A stretch of DNA of 64,000 nt from Anomaloglossus baeobatrachus. Its lineage: Eukaryota > Chordata > Amphibia > Anura > Aromobatidae. Below are positions 21,182 through 31,442 of this stretch, piece after piece; position 1 is the first letter of the stretch; the number at the start of each line of letters is the position of its first letter. Location: positions 474,790,187 through 474,854,186 of the forward strand of contig NC_134357.1 of assembly GCF_048569485.1 (NCBI RefSeq), read 5' to 3'. Both the position numbers and the translations under genes were made by a program. Below the pieces are notes generated by a model that saw only the letters and a list, made by a program, of their open reading frames with translations, was not told the DNA's origin and did not search any database.

Positions 21182-24100
21182 TTATTGATACTTCACCAAA
21201 TAATGCCACTTTAAAACCTTCCATATGCCTTCAGCGTCCAATTCACCACCACCTCTACTCTTATCCCATTGGTAAATAACATAATGTCTGGAAAGAATTA
21301 ATCTTACACAGTCGTTAATAGGAACCACCTTCCTTTTAAAAAGTCCCAAATTTCTGATATCCCATAAGCTTTCCATCACATAAGCCATGATAAGCCACAA
21401 AATCCTCTCTTTAACACTCCCACACGCACCAATGCCAAACATAGCCACCCTCCAATTAATATGGTTCACACCAGCCAGCCCCTTACACAGGCCTCCTACA
21501 CATTTCCACACACTATATGTCGCGGGCGGAGGAGGGGACGCTGCGCTCGCCCACTGCTCGGGTCCGGCTGCTGCTGCTGTTACTGCTCGGTGGTGGCTCG
21601 AGCGGTGGGCCGGATCCCGGGGACTCGAGCGGCGTTCCTCACCCGTGAATGAAAAGGGGGTTTTGATTGTGGGGATTTGATATTGTCTGTGACGCCACCC
21701 ACGGTTGTGGTGAGGTTGTGACACCACCGCTGCTCTGGACGGGGATCCCGGGAGCGGTGACAGGGAGCAGCTTTAATGTTAGTTCTCCCCTCCGTGGGTA
21801 GGGGGTTGGTTGTCCCGGGGCCCGGTGATGGGGTAGGGATGGATGGCAGGTGGGTTACGGGGCCTGGTGAGGTGCAGGGTCGCAGGGGCAGCGCTGTGCC
21901 GCACGGCACGGTGGTACTCACTCAGCCCAATGAAGTACACAGAGTCTCTGATGAAACAAACGGCTGGATGGACGGGTCCCACAAACGGCTGCGGTGTTGT
22001 TCCTCCCGGCAGGTTGATGGTGACTGCCTTTCCCTGCACCTATGTAGTGTAACGGTTCCAATGGGTTCCTACCGGTAACCCGCTCCCCAGCTTTGAAGGT
22101 TACTGAAGGAGCCCTTTTTGCCCGCAGGCTCTGGCCCTGGGAACTCTACCCTTGGCGGTGACTGTGTTTCCCTCTTTCTCGGTTGGACTGTTGCCGTCTG
22201 TCGGGACTTGGCTGCTGGGAAACCCAGGAGGTTCCCTTCGCTAACGGATTTGGCAAATTCACGGCGACTCCTAGCCTTGCCGGGGTCCGTAAGCCTCTGC
22301 CGGATGGTGCTGGCCTCTCTTTGCGTACCGGCCCGGTACCGCCGGGTCACCGCCCGTCCACGGTCCTTACGGTTGGCTCCGATCGGCCTCTCCTGCAGAC
22401 GGTCACCACCGTCTGCCAACCTTGCTGTTCTGTCCGGGCCACACACCCGGACCAACTTCTGTCTGCTCCTCTACCACTTTCCTTCCTCTCACTTTCATTT
22501 CCCTAACTCATCTCACTCTTTTCCCGCCTCCAGGACTGTGAACTCCTCGGTGGGCGGGACCAACCGCCTGGCCCACCCCCTGGTGTGAACATCAGCCCCT
22601 GGAGGGAGGCAACAAGGGTTTTTATCTGACTTCGGTGTGCCTGACCGGGAGTGTGGGGTGTGTTGGTGTAGTGCTTGTGACGTCCTGGCTTGCCCAGGGC
22701 GCCACATATACGCGTAATCACAGTCCCACATGACATGTCTCACGGTCTCACGTGCACCACATCCCTCCCGTGGACACACATCCATTCTAATCAGGTCCCT
22801 TCTCTTCTGCACTTCTCTCACAGGTAATATATCATGCAATGCCAACCACACAACATCCCTCTGCTTATTAGACATACCTGGTGTACTCAGTTTCTTCCAT
22901 GCATCTGACACATCATTCCCTCTCAAATCATTAATATTACATTCTACCTCATTCGCTCTCATCTTTTTCATCACTCTCTTCGCTGCTCTGAACTCACTCA
23001 TAGGTACAGCCAGCAAATAATTGTTTCTAATAAACCTTTCAATTATGTCGTACCAGACTGGACACTTGAATGACACAGGCACACGCGCATCCCTTTTCAC
23101 CCAACACAAGCCATACAGCATCCAGCCCACCATATACCTCACCATGTAGGCCCCTTTATTGTTCTTTCCCATTAGGATTACTACCGTCTTAATATAATGA
23201 AGGCTAAGAACGATTTCAATATTTGGAAAGTTTAAACCCCCATAATGACAGGCCTTGTATAAATACTCTCTTTTTAATTTTTCCATTTTGCTCCCCCAGA
23301 AAAAGGTAAAAATCTGTTTCTCTACTCTTTTTATGTTTTTATATAGGGATAGGAAGACCCCAGAGATATAAAGGAGAATCGGCAGCACCACGGCCTTAAT
23401 AATCAAAACTTTACCATTCAATGTCAGATCACACATTCTACAGAAATTCAATTTCCTCTCAATCTGCAATCCACATTCTTCCCAACTCTCCGTACCTCTC
23501 AGATCATCATTAAACAACACACCCAGCACTTTGATTGAACCATCCACACTTGTCACTCCGTCCATCTTAACACTACTATCACCAAAACACTTAAAACAAC
23601 ATTTATTCCAATTGCCTTTAAAAGCAGACGCGCCACAGAAGAAATCCAACAACAGCTTTACTCTAGTCATAGACGCAATACTCTCACTCACTATCACTAC
23701 ATCATCCATATAGCCAAGCACCTTCACATTCTTACCGCCACTACCAGGTATTAACATCCCTCTTATCATTTTCTCACGCCTGATCATACATAACAAAGGC
23801 TCAATCACACTGACAAATAAAACAGGGGACATTGGACACCCCTGACGGACACCTGACTTGATCTGTACTTTCGCACTCAAACATCCATTCACTAAGAATT
23901 CACTTGTCACACCACCATACAGACATCTCACACCAACCAAGAACTTCTTAGGAAAACCCATACTATTCAAGACCTCAAACATAAAAACGTGCGACACCCT
24001 ATCAAACGCTTTCTCAAAATCAAGAGCCAACAACATGCACTTCTGCTTTCTAATCTTACAGTCACCAATAACATCCCTCAACAACAACAAGTTATCGCTG

Positions 24101-25755
24101 ATGCTCCTTCCAGGCACAGCACGCACTTGATCATCCTTTACAACCTTCCCAAGCACTTCACGCATACGATTAGCTAATAGTTTACTGAAAACCTTATAAT
24201 CAGAATTCAGAAGCGTAATAGGCCTCCAATTCCCCAATTTACTCTTTTCCCCCTTCTTATAGATAAGTACCACTACCCCTTCTTTCATAGAGTCACACAG
24301 CATACCAGTTTCCCACATATACTTACATATCTCCGTCAGATCCGTGCCCATACACTCCCATGCTTTCACATATAGTTCAATTGGCAAGCCATCCTTTCCA
24401 GGAGTTTTATTCTTTTGTGCACTAAACACAACCTTTCTCACTTCATCCAGAACCACCTCATCACACAAATCCTCACACTCATCTTTGCCTAGTCTACACT
24501 CCATGCTAGCCAACACTTCAGTCATTAGACCAGAATCAATACACTTCTCTCCATACAGTCTGCTGTAAAAGGCTTTCACCTCGTCAATCACACTTTCACC
24601 AGTTACAGGAACATCATTCTCATCCACAATCACATCCATATCTACTTTCTTCCCATTTATTTTTTTAAAGAAATATCTGGTACATTTCTCATTCTTATCC
24701 AAATGTTCAACTTTCGTCCTATAGATAATTTCCTTACCCTTTTTCTCAATCAGACATTTCAACTCATTTTTTGCCTCCACCAACGAATCACTTACATCAA
24801 TCCCAGACCTACTACACTTTTGTAACCAATCAATCCGCGTATTCACATCTTTAAATTTATTACGATATATGGTAGCTTTTTTGTAGCCCCATTTCCTAAA
24901 AAAAGTTTTAATCTCCCCTTTAAACCAATTCCACCACTCTAACACACTTGCAAACCTGTTTTTGTAGTACCCCCATCTTCGGTACTCTTCTTTAAACTCT
25001 TTCATCACTTTTGCATCCTCTAGCAATCTCACATTTAACTTCCATACACCACCCCTCTTTACAAGTCCACCATCCCCTCTGAACACATCCTTCAAACACT
25101 CGTGGTCCGAAAAAGGAACCGCACATTGTTCAAACCTTACACACTCAATATTTTTAGAAAAAAACATACGGTCAATCCGTGATTCTATACCTCCTCTGTC
25201 CGCCTTGTACGTAGGTGGTGGTGGATTGCCCAGCTTTACAACAGCGGCATCTGAGAAAGAAAAATCAGAAATGATATGTAACAGTTTTTTCCCGGTTATA
25301 TCCATATTATCTTCCGTCATGCAATTAAAATCCCCAACAAAAATAGTAGGCATTTTTCCTGGCAAAAATAAACCAACTTTCTCTAACAGAGCTAAACGAT
25401 CTTCTTTTCTCGTAGGACAATATACATTAACAATCCTAACCCGCCACCCTCTATAGTTAATAATTGCAATAATACATCTCCCCACCTCCACTACTGTATA
25501 ATTATCAAAAGAAAAGTCCTTGTTACCCAACAGAATCCCCACACCATCATTTTTATTTACAGACGAACCAGACCAAATGTGTTGTCCATGAGGCCAATCT
25601 TGATCAGTAGGAGCATCAAACAGTCCGCACTCCTGCAAACAAAAGATATGTGCACCTATTTTAGAAACATATTTGAGGATAGTAGCTCTTCTTCCTCTGG
25701 ATTTAATTTGTCTCACATTCAAGGATAGGACATTACATGTAGTTTTGGGAGCCAT
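21182..25755 (-). CDS. Keno-2 ORF2: endonuclease-reverse transcriptase
   Basis: A frame of about 1,015 codons (25755-22711), then a solo LTR (21518-22706), then the C-terminal ~110 codons (21513-21182). APE endonuclease: SLNVRQ (11-16), LQECG (E42), VGDFNC (140-145), SRIDRMFF (192-199), SDH (216-218). Reverse transcriptase: NWRPITLLNSDYK (509-521), LDFEKAFDRVSH (579-590), GVRQGCPMSPVLF (635-647), YMDD (682-685). A C-terminal zinc knuckle C994-x4-C999-x7-H1007-x4-C1012 lies just before the LTR. It would nick the U2 gene and prime reverse transcription there. All catalytic motifs are intact; the LTR is the only break I see. It starts 46 bp after the ORF1 stop. Confidence 0.92.
21518..22706 (-). 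mobile_element. solo LTR of the cold-shock-domain LTR family, in Keno-2 ORF2
   Basis: 1,189 bp; on the minus strand it starts TGTGGCGCCCTGGGC and ends CCGCGACA. The 4-bp duplication tata is at 21514-21517 and 22707-22710. It is closely similar to the LTRs at 33515-34894 and 36962-38147, so it belongs to the same family. No internal region. Fossil solo LTR. Confidence 0.9.
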
Positions 25756-25801
25756 GTTCTTACCAGTTTAACCAGGTAACCATAAGCTGGCCATCTTCGC
25801 C

Positions 25802-27135
25802 TCAACCTTCTCCTTCTGGAGGCTGGCAGGGAGACACAAAGCAGTGAGTGTCTGCAACCTCCCCCAAAAAAATATCAGCTCCAGGTGAAAAGCTAATGTC
25901 AGGGTAGACCCGATCACTCAAAGGGCTTGCACTTGCAGTACTGACAGTGCTCCACCCCTTGTCTACAAGCTTTAATTTCTTAGCAGCCATAAACTCCCCC
26001 TCCTCCGTTGACCTGACTGCGGCTGAAGCAGAAAAATCCCCCTGCCCAGCTGGACTACCATCTTTGCTCACCAGAGACTTTATTGTACCCCATGACAGGG
26101 CAGGGGACTTGCCCAAATCCTCCTCGATTTCCCCCTCGCCACAGGCAGCAGAGGGACAAGGGAGATCAGCTTCCAGCTCAGAGACCTCCATTCCTTGATC
26201 AGGTGGACATGGAGAGACTGCAGGAGCTTTATCCAAATCCTGAGCAGTAGTAACAGAGAGAAGAACAGGTTCATTAGCAGAAACAGCAACAGGGTGACTA
26301 GCAGCTAGTGCGGCCTTAACAGGAGCTACAGGGACCTCTGCGACCACCTGAGCGTATAGCCTGGTCTTAGTGCGGCTCCTGCTGTCCCGATAGGCATGCC
26401 CGACTTCTCCACAAGCATTGCAAACAATGGGGTTACTGCAATCCCTAGCCATGTTCCCCACCTGGTTACATTTCCTACAGGTTGCTTCATAAGGACACTT
26501 ATCCTGAGTGTGACCAAAAACATTACATTTCCGGCAAAAAAAGGGGCATCTGGATAAGACAGGTAACCAGAGTCTTTCCCAATATGAAAAGTAGAGGGAG
26601 GGTGGCGGAGACCCCCAGGACCCTGAGGGTCCACCCTAAAACGCACAAAATATTTATGCTTGCCTGTCCAGAGTCCCTCCTTGTTGGTAATTTTGTGTGA
26701 GTACTGAACATAGATGCAATGCTTCATCAGGAAGTCTGTGATTTCTGCCACATTGACAAAAGGGTTGTGCATAAACACCACTAAAGGAACATCGCCCTTA
26801 GAATAAAGCAGGGTGAAGTCAAGTCCACTCAGCAAAGAGTTAGTAGTATTCATTAACAAGGACCGATAAAGATTCTGGCAAGCGCCAATATTGGAAAGGG
26901 CAAGCACATACCGTCCGCTTCGTCTGAACTCCTGAAGACAAACGATCTCCTTCTTCTTCACATCCAGGATGTCATATAGAACTTTGTTCACCAAGTATTC
27001 CAGATGGAAATGCTGCAACTTTTCCTCTGCGACGTCAATACGGAAACCAAAATGGACCCGGGTATCCCCGGTCTCAGCAAAACGGACGGTGACGCCCATC
27101 TTCAAAACACCTCTTGGATCACCGAGGGTTAACAA
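25802..27135 (-). CDS. Keno-2 ORF1: CCHC zinc-knuckle RNA-binding protein
   Basis: N-terminal domain from 27135 (MLTLGDPRGVLK...) with GVTVRFAETGDTRVHFGF and KGDVPLVVFMHNPFV, related to Keno-1 ORF1. Zinc knuckles lie at about 26550-26400: CRKCNVFGHTQDKC is canonical; the next has N in place of H (CRKCNQVGNMARDC); the third ends in S (CNACGEVGHAYRDS). The frame shifts once at a run of seven T on the minus strand near 26540, so the knuckles fall in the second frame (26461-25802 and upstream). The C-terminus is acidic and Pro/Ala-rich. It could be a mutation or a sequencing slip in the homopolymer. Confidence 0.85.
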
Positions 27136-27510
27136 CTTCGCTCACTACCCCCAATAGCAGCATGTAGCCATTTAAGCTACAAGGCCAAGGGTAGCAATTG
27201 AGGACCTCCTGCTAAGACACACGATCCTAGCCAAAAGGCGTCGCCTTCTCGTTTCTCGCTCACTAGCCCCAATAGCAGCATGTAGCCATTTAAGCTACAA
27301 GGCCAAGGGTAGCAATTGAGAACCTTCTGGTAAGACTCTCTGTTTATCGGTAGGACTTCAAAATAACAAAGGTGATCGCCTCCCGTTGCCTGGGAACCGT
27401 CCAGGCACAAGAGAGCTATGCGTCACCAGAAGGCGCTCACACTCCCCCAAGGCCGGCAGTCGTGCAATCCCAGGCACCCTCCAGCACCGACCAAGGTTGC
27501 GTTCTCCGAA
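27136..27510 (-). other. Keno-2 5' untranslated region with tandem duplication
   Basis: Two copies of a ~119-bp unit (27137-27255 and 27256-27340) share cactagccccaatagcagc and gctacaaggccaagggtagc. Between them, at about 27223-27242, is gatcctagccaaaaggcg, which resembles U2 nucleotides 13-28. The outermost 150 bp (27360-27510) is shared with the short U2-inserted elements at 29073-29247 and 30245-30458. Confidence 0.7.
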
Positions 27511-27547
27511 ACTACACTTGATCTTAGCCAAAAGGCCGAGAAGCGAT
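27511..27547 (-). pseudogene. RNU2: U2 snRNA, 5' fragment nt 1-37 (copy 2)
   Basis: Exact match to U2 nucleotides 1-37 on the minus strand. The junction with Keno-2 falls after GUAGU of the branch-point-recognition sequence GUAGUA. Partner of 20854-21004. Confidence 0.95.
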
Positions 27548-28893
27548 AACCCGAATAGGTTTCGGTCTTGGGTGGCACCCTGGCCTATGTCAGGGAGAGG
27601 GAGACAAACCCACGCCTACAGCAGACATTTTGTCACCCAAGCCAACCCTTGAAAAGGCTGTTTTGCAGAGCAAAAACAAGAAGAATGGTGCGTTTTGCAG
27701 CCGCCGCCCACTGCAATGAATCTGAATAACTCCTCCTTTTGGGCACAAGCACCTCCCCTCCCCCTTGCGGTCTTTCCAATTCATGAAACAAAAAAACAGA
27801 CAGGACAGGCTGCCTGACTTTCCGTCACTGCCACCCTTTGCCATCCTTACCCATAGAAAGCCCTTCCACTATCCCCAAACCCTAATATTTTCCCTTCCCA
27901 GCCCGCAATCCCTGCCCTATGCACCCCTCCCACCACCCGCATCCCTTCCCCTGTCATCCCCCTACCACCCAGGAAAAAAAGTGCTTGCCCCCTCCTACCA
28001 CTAGCCCACCATCCCACCCAAAGAGCAACTACTGCTGCGCAGCTGGCATTCTAGGCAGCAGCGCTATTGTGATGTCAGCGGGGGGCATTGTGACAAGCCA
28101 GTGTTCCGTCTCTTCATGTTGTGCACTGTTCAAACGGAAAATACATCAACAGGCAGACTACAGAAAAGCTTACTAACAAAGGTTAGAGAGGGGCTTTCTC
28201 AGAGGGCTTTTTACAGTTTGTCTATTCCCAATTAGCCGTTTAAGTATGCTTAATGAAAGTGCTAATTCTTTCATAGGCCTCCCATTCTTAGTATTAGACG
28301 TTCCTTATATTGTGGTATCAGGCTTCGCAGCAGGTTGCAACATATTCATCACCCATGACTGTCCCCAATTGGGCTCAGCAGCTAAATATCTATCATGACC
28401 TCTCTTTTTGAAAGTCCAAGAGCAAGCAAACTCTTCCTCCAGGAGAGGGAGCCAACAGACCACTAAAGACATCATCATTGCTCAAAGAAAACACCAAAAA
28501 ACAATGCATGATAGGAATAAACAGGTAACTTTAATTGGAGTGGAAGCGGAGAGATAGCACCCGATGCCAATTCTAGATCTTCTCGCACCTGCGGTCACTG
28601 CAGCAGAACCTGAATCCACTTTGTCCAAAAGGGATCTATTCCATTCAATTGCAAATGATCTAGATAAGACTGAGAACAAGATACTGCATGGGACATAGCA
28701 GAGTTGGTCAAGTTGAGTGGTGATGAGTTTGCTATTTGGCGCAGCTTTTGGATGAATAAAGCAAGTAAAAGGAGTGAAAGATAAAAAAAAGGGTGAAAGT
28801 GTGAAAAGTGAATTGGCCAAATTGAGGTGCATATGAAGTTGATTGCTTTCTTTCAATTCATTAATCGGGCTCATTTGAATCAGGTGAATTGAG
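27548..28893 (-). other. U2 tandem-unit spacer 3
   Basis: Third copy of the U2 spacer, 1.35 kb. The PSE region reads CTCCCTCTCCCTGACATAGG, with a small deletion that removes the TAAG of the PSE-like core. Otherwise colinear with spacers 1 and 2. No gene is seen. Confidence 0.85.
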
Positions 28894-28908
28894 TTCTGCT
28901 TTTGGAAA
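28894..28908 (-). terminator. U2 3' box (copy 3)
   Basis: GTTTCCAAAAGCAGA on the minus strand, same spacing from the U2 end as in the other copies. Confidence 0.9.
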
Positions 28909-28921
28909 CTGGGTTAAGAAG

Positions 28922-29072
28922 GGGTGCACCGGTCCTGGAGGTACTGCAATACCAGGTCAATGCGTGGAGTGGACAGAGCAAGCTCTTTTTCCATTTCCCT
29001 GTTCTAAAAATCCATTTAATATATGGTCCCCAGATAGGGGACGTATCAGATATTAAACTGATAAGAACAGAT
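28922..29072 (-). pseudogene. RNU2: U2 snRNA, 3' segment nt 38-188 (copy 3)
   Basis: 151 bp, U2 nucleotides 38-188 on the minus strand. Separated from its own nucleotides 1-37 (29248-29284) by only 175 bp. Confidence 0.95.
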
Positions 29073-29247
29073 TTTTTTGTTTTTATTGAAGGATGAGCTT
29101 GAAAATAAAAAAGTGACCGCCTCTCGTTGCCCAGGAAACCTTCCGGCACAAGAGGGCTATGACATCCTACGATGCACACTCCCCCAAGGCCAGCAGTCGT
29201 GCAAACCCAGGCACCTTCCAGCACCGACCAAGGCAGTGCCCCCCCAA
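29073..29247 (-). mobile_element. short Keno-derived insert in U2 (175 bp)
   Basis: Lies exactly between U2 nucleotides 38 and 37. The right ~150 bp match the 5' untranslated region of Keno-2 (tgaccgcctctcgttgccc, gcagtcgtgcaaacccaggc, ccagcaccgaccaagg). The left ~25 bp is a T-rich 3' tail. It therefore keeps the LINE's 5' end and lacks everything else, the opposite of ordinary 5' truncation. Confidence 0.8.
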
Positions 29248-29284
29248 ACTACACTTGATCTTAGCCAAAAGGCCGAGAAGCAAT
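29248..29284 (-). pseudogene. RNU2: U2 snRNA, 5' fragment nt 1-37 (copy 3)
   Basis: 37 bp matching U2 nucleotides 1-37 with one substitution at nucleotide 3 (caat for cgat on the plus strand). Confidence 0.93.
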
Positions 29285-30066
29285 AACCCAAATTGGTTTC
29301 AGCCTTGAGTGGCACCCTGGCCTATGCCGGACACATCTTAGGGAGAGGGAGACAAACCCACGCCTACAGAAGACATTTTGTCACCCAAGCCAACCCTTGA
29401 AAAGGCTGTTTTGCAAAGCAAAAACAAGAAGAATGGTGCATTTTGAAGCCGCCGCCCACTGCAATGAATCTGAATAACTCCTCCTTTTGGGCACAAGCAC
29501 CTCCCCTCCCCCTTGCAGTCTTTCCAATTCATGATACAAAAAGACGGACAGGACAGGACAGGCTGCCTGACTTTCAGTCACTGCCACCCTTTGCCATCCT
29601 TACCTGTAGAAAGCCCTTCCACTATCCCCAAACCCTAATCTTTTCCCTTTCCCTCCCAGCCCCAATCCCTGCCCTCTGCACCCCTCCCACCACCCGTATC
29701 CCTTCCCCTGTCATCCCCCTACCACCCGGGAAGAAAAGTGTTTTCCCCCTCCTTCCCCTAGCCCACCATCCCACCCAAAGAGCAACTTCTGCTGCGCAGC
29801 TGGCTTTCTAGGCAGCAGCGCTATTGTGATGTCAGCGGGGGGCATTGTGACAAGCCAGTGTTCCGTCTCTTCATGTTGTGCACTGTTCAAACGGAAAATA
29901 CATCAACAGGCAGACTACAGAAAAGCTTACTACCAAGCAAGTAAAGGGTGTGAAAGATAAAAACAGGGTGATTGTGTCAAAAGTGAATTGGCCAAATTGA
30001 GCATATGAAGTTGTATGCTTTCTTGCAATTCATTAATCGGGCTAATATGAATCAGGTGAATTGAGT
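29285..30066 (-). other. U2 tandem-unit spacer 4, internally deleted
   Basis: Colinear with the other spacers but lacking about 590 bp: the sequence jumps near 29932 from the promoter-distal part (gcttacta) to the 3'-flank part (ccaagcaagtaaa). The PSE-like core cttagggaga is kept at 29337-29346. Confidence 0.8.
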
Positions 30067-30081
30067 TCTGCTTTTGGAAAC
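30067..30081 (-). terminator. U2 3' box (copy 4)
   Basis: GTTTCCAAAAGCAGA on the minus strand, 13-27 nt past the U2 end. Confidence 0.9.
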
Positions 30082-30093
30082 TGGGTTAAGAAG

Positions 30094-30244
30094 GGGTGCA
30101 CCGGTCCTGGAGGTACTGCAATACCAGGTCAATGCGTGGCGTGGACAGAGCAAGCTCTTTTTCCATCTCCCTGTTCTAAAAATCCATTTAATATATGGTC
30201 TCCAGATAGGGGACGTATCAGATATTAAACTGATAAGAACAGAT
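30094..30244 (-). pseudogene. RNU2: U2 snRNA, 3' segment nt 38-188 (copy 4)
   Basis: 151 bp, U2 nucleotides 38-188, again ending exactly at nucleotide 38. Confidence 0.95.
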
Positions 30245-30458
30245 GAGATTTCATCCGCAAATTTTTCAAAATCGAGGTAGCCCCGAAGACCAGCCGGCCA
30301 CCACACAAAAGCGCAGTGCCTGAGTGATCGCCTCCCGAGCCCGGGAACCAACCAGCACAAGGGAACGTAAGCACCAGAAGACGCAACAGCCCCCCAGGCC
30401 GGCGATTGTGCAACCCTGGGCCCCTCCCAGCCAAAACCAAGGCAATCCCAATGAAGGG
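30245..30458 (-). mobile_element. short Keno-derived insert in U2 (214 bp)
   Basis: Between U2 nucleotides 38 and 37. Contains a diverged version of the Keno 5' untranslated region (gtgatcgcctcccg, ggccggcgattgtgcaaccc, cccagccaaaacc). The last phrase is shared with Keno-1 rather than Keno-2, so it may derive from the Keno-1 lineage. No ORF. Confidence 0.78.
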
Positions 30459-30473
30459 ACTACACTTGATCTT
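30459..30473 (-). pseudogene. RNU2: U2 snRNA, 5' fragment nt 23-37 only (copy 4)
   Basis: 15 bp match U2 nucleotides 23-37; nucleotides 1-22 and the first bases of the promoter are deleted, joining directly to gggtttcggccttggg of the 5' flank. This copy is dead regardless of the insert. Confidence 0.85.
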
Positions 30474-31077
30474 GGGTTTCGGCCTTGGGTGGCACCCTGG
30501 CCTATGCCGGACCCATCTTAGGAAGAGGGAGACAAACTCACGCCTACAGAAGACATTTTGTCACCCAAGCCAACCCTTGAAAAGGCTGTTTTTCAGAGCA
30601 AAAACAAGAAGAATGGTGCATTTTGCAGCCGCCGCCCACTGCAATGAATCTGAATAACTCCTCCTTTTGGGCACAAGCACCTCCCCTCCCCCTTGTGGTC
30701 TTTCCAATTCATAATACAAAAAGACAGACAAGACAGGACAGGACAGGACAGGCTGCCTGACTTTCCGTCACTGCCACCCTTTGCCATCCTTACCCGTAGA
30801 AAACCCTTCCACCATCTCCAAACCCTAATCTTTTCCTTTCCCCTCCCAGCCCCCAATCCCTGCCCTCTGTACCCCTCCCACCACCAGCATCCCTTCCCCT
30901 GTCATCCCCCTACCACCCGGGAAGAAAAGTGTTTGCCCCCTCCTTCCCCTAGCCCACCATATCCCAAAGAGCAACTTCTGCTGCGCAACTGGCTTTCTAG
31001 GCAGCAGCGCTATTGTGATGTCAGCGGGGGGCATTGGGACGCCAGTTTTCCGTCTCTTCATGTTGTGCACTGTTAAA
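30474..31077 (-). other. U2 tandem-unit spacer 5, truncated; right end of U2 array
   Basis: Promoter-side part of the spacer, with the PSE-like core slightly changed (cttaggaaga at 30518-30527). At about 31077, within ttgtgcactgtt, it is cut off by Helitron sequence; no U2 lies further right. Confidence 0.85.
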
Positions 31078-31380
31078 GTGCGGGGTTAAATTTTCCTGTC
31101 AAAACATAGTCTACGACGTTCCCTGGGTCACATGAGGTGTCTGTGCAAAACTTTGTGATTGTAAATGCGACGGTGCGGATACACTTTTCGTTTCACTTTT
31201 TCCCCATTATGTAGATAAGGGCAAAATTGATTGGTAAATTGGAATGCACGGGGTTAAAATTTCACCTCACAACATAGCCTATGACGCTCTCGGGGTCCAG
31301 ACGTGTGAGTGTGCAAAATTTTGTGGCTGTAGCTGCGACGGTGCAGATGCCAATCTCGGACATACACACACACACACATA

Positions 31381-31425
<45 letters not shown>

Positions 31426-31442
31426 TCAGCTTTATATATTAT
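31078..31442 (-). mobile_element. Helitron, 5'-end fragment
   Basis: On the minus strand begins at about 31442 with TAATATATAAAGCTGAATG, a GT repeat and CGAGATTGGCATCTGCACC, the same 5' region as the Helitrons at 31443-32314 and 53465-54405. It stops at the U2 spacer near 31078. (ca)n at 31361-31425 is the internal microsatellite. No Rep/helicase gene. Confidence 0.75.

Larger units (their letters stand above)
21005..27510 (-). mobile_element. Keno-type Tx1-clade LINE inserted in U2 (Keno-2)
   Basis: 6.5 kb between U2 nucleotides 38 and 37, same orientation as U2, no target duplication. Without the nested solo LTR and its 4-bp duplication it is about 5.31 kb. ORF1 and ORF2 are nearly open, so this copy is younger than Keno-1. 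The 3' end is A-rich on the minus strand (T-rich 21004-21024). The 5' untranslated region is about 375 bp and has an internal tandem duplication. Proteins differ strongly from Keno-1, so they are separate subfamilies. Confidence 0.88.

Noticed and set aside
22513-22710. The last ~65 residues of the 1,080-residue Keno-2 ORF2 frame
   Set aside because: They are read-through into the inserted LTR; the native C-terminus lies at 21182-21513.
31361-31430. CA-rich tract as possible functional Z-DNA or enhancer
   Set aside because: It is the usual internal microsatellite of the Helitron 5' region; nothing further supports a function.
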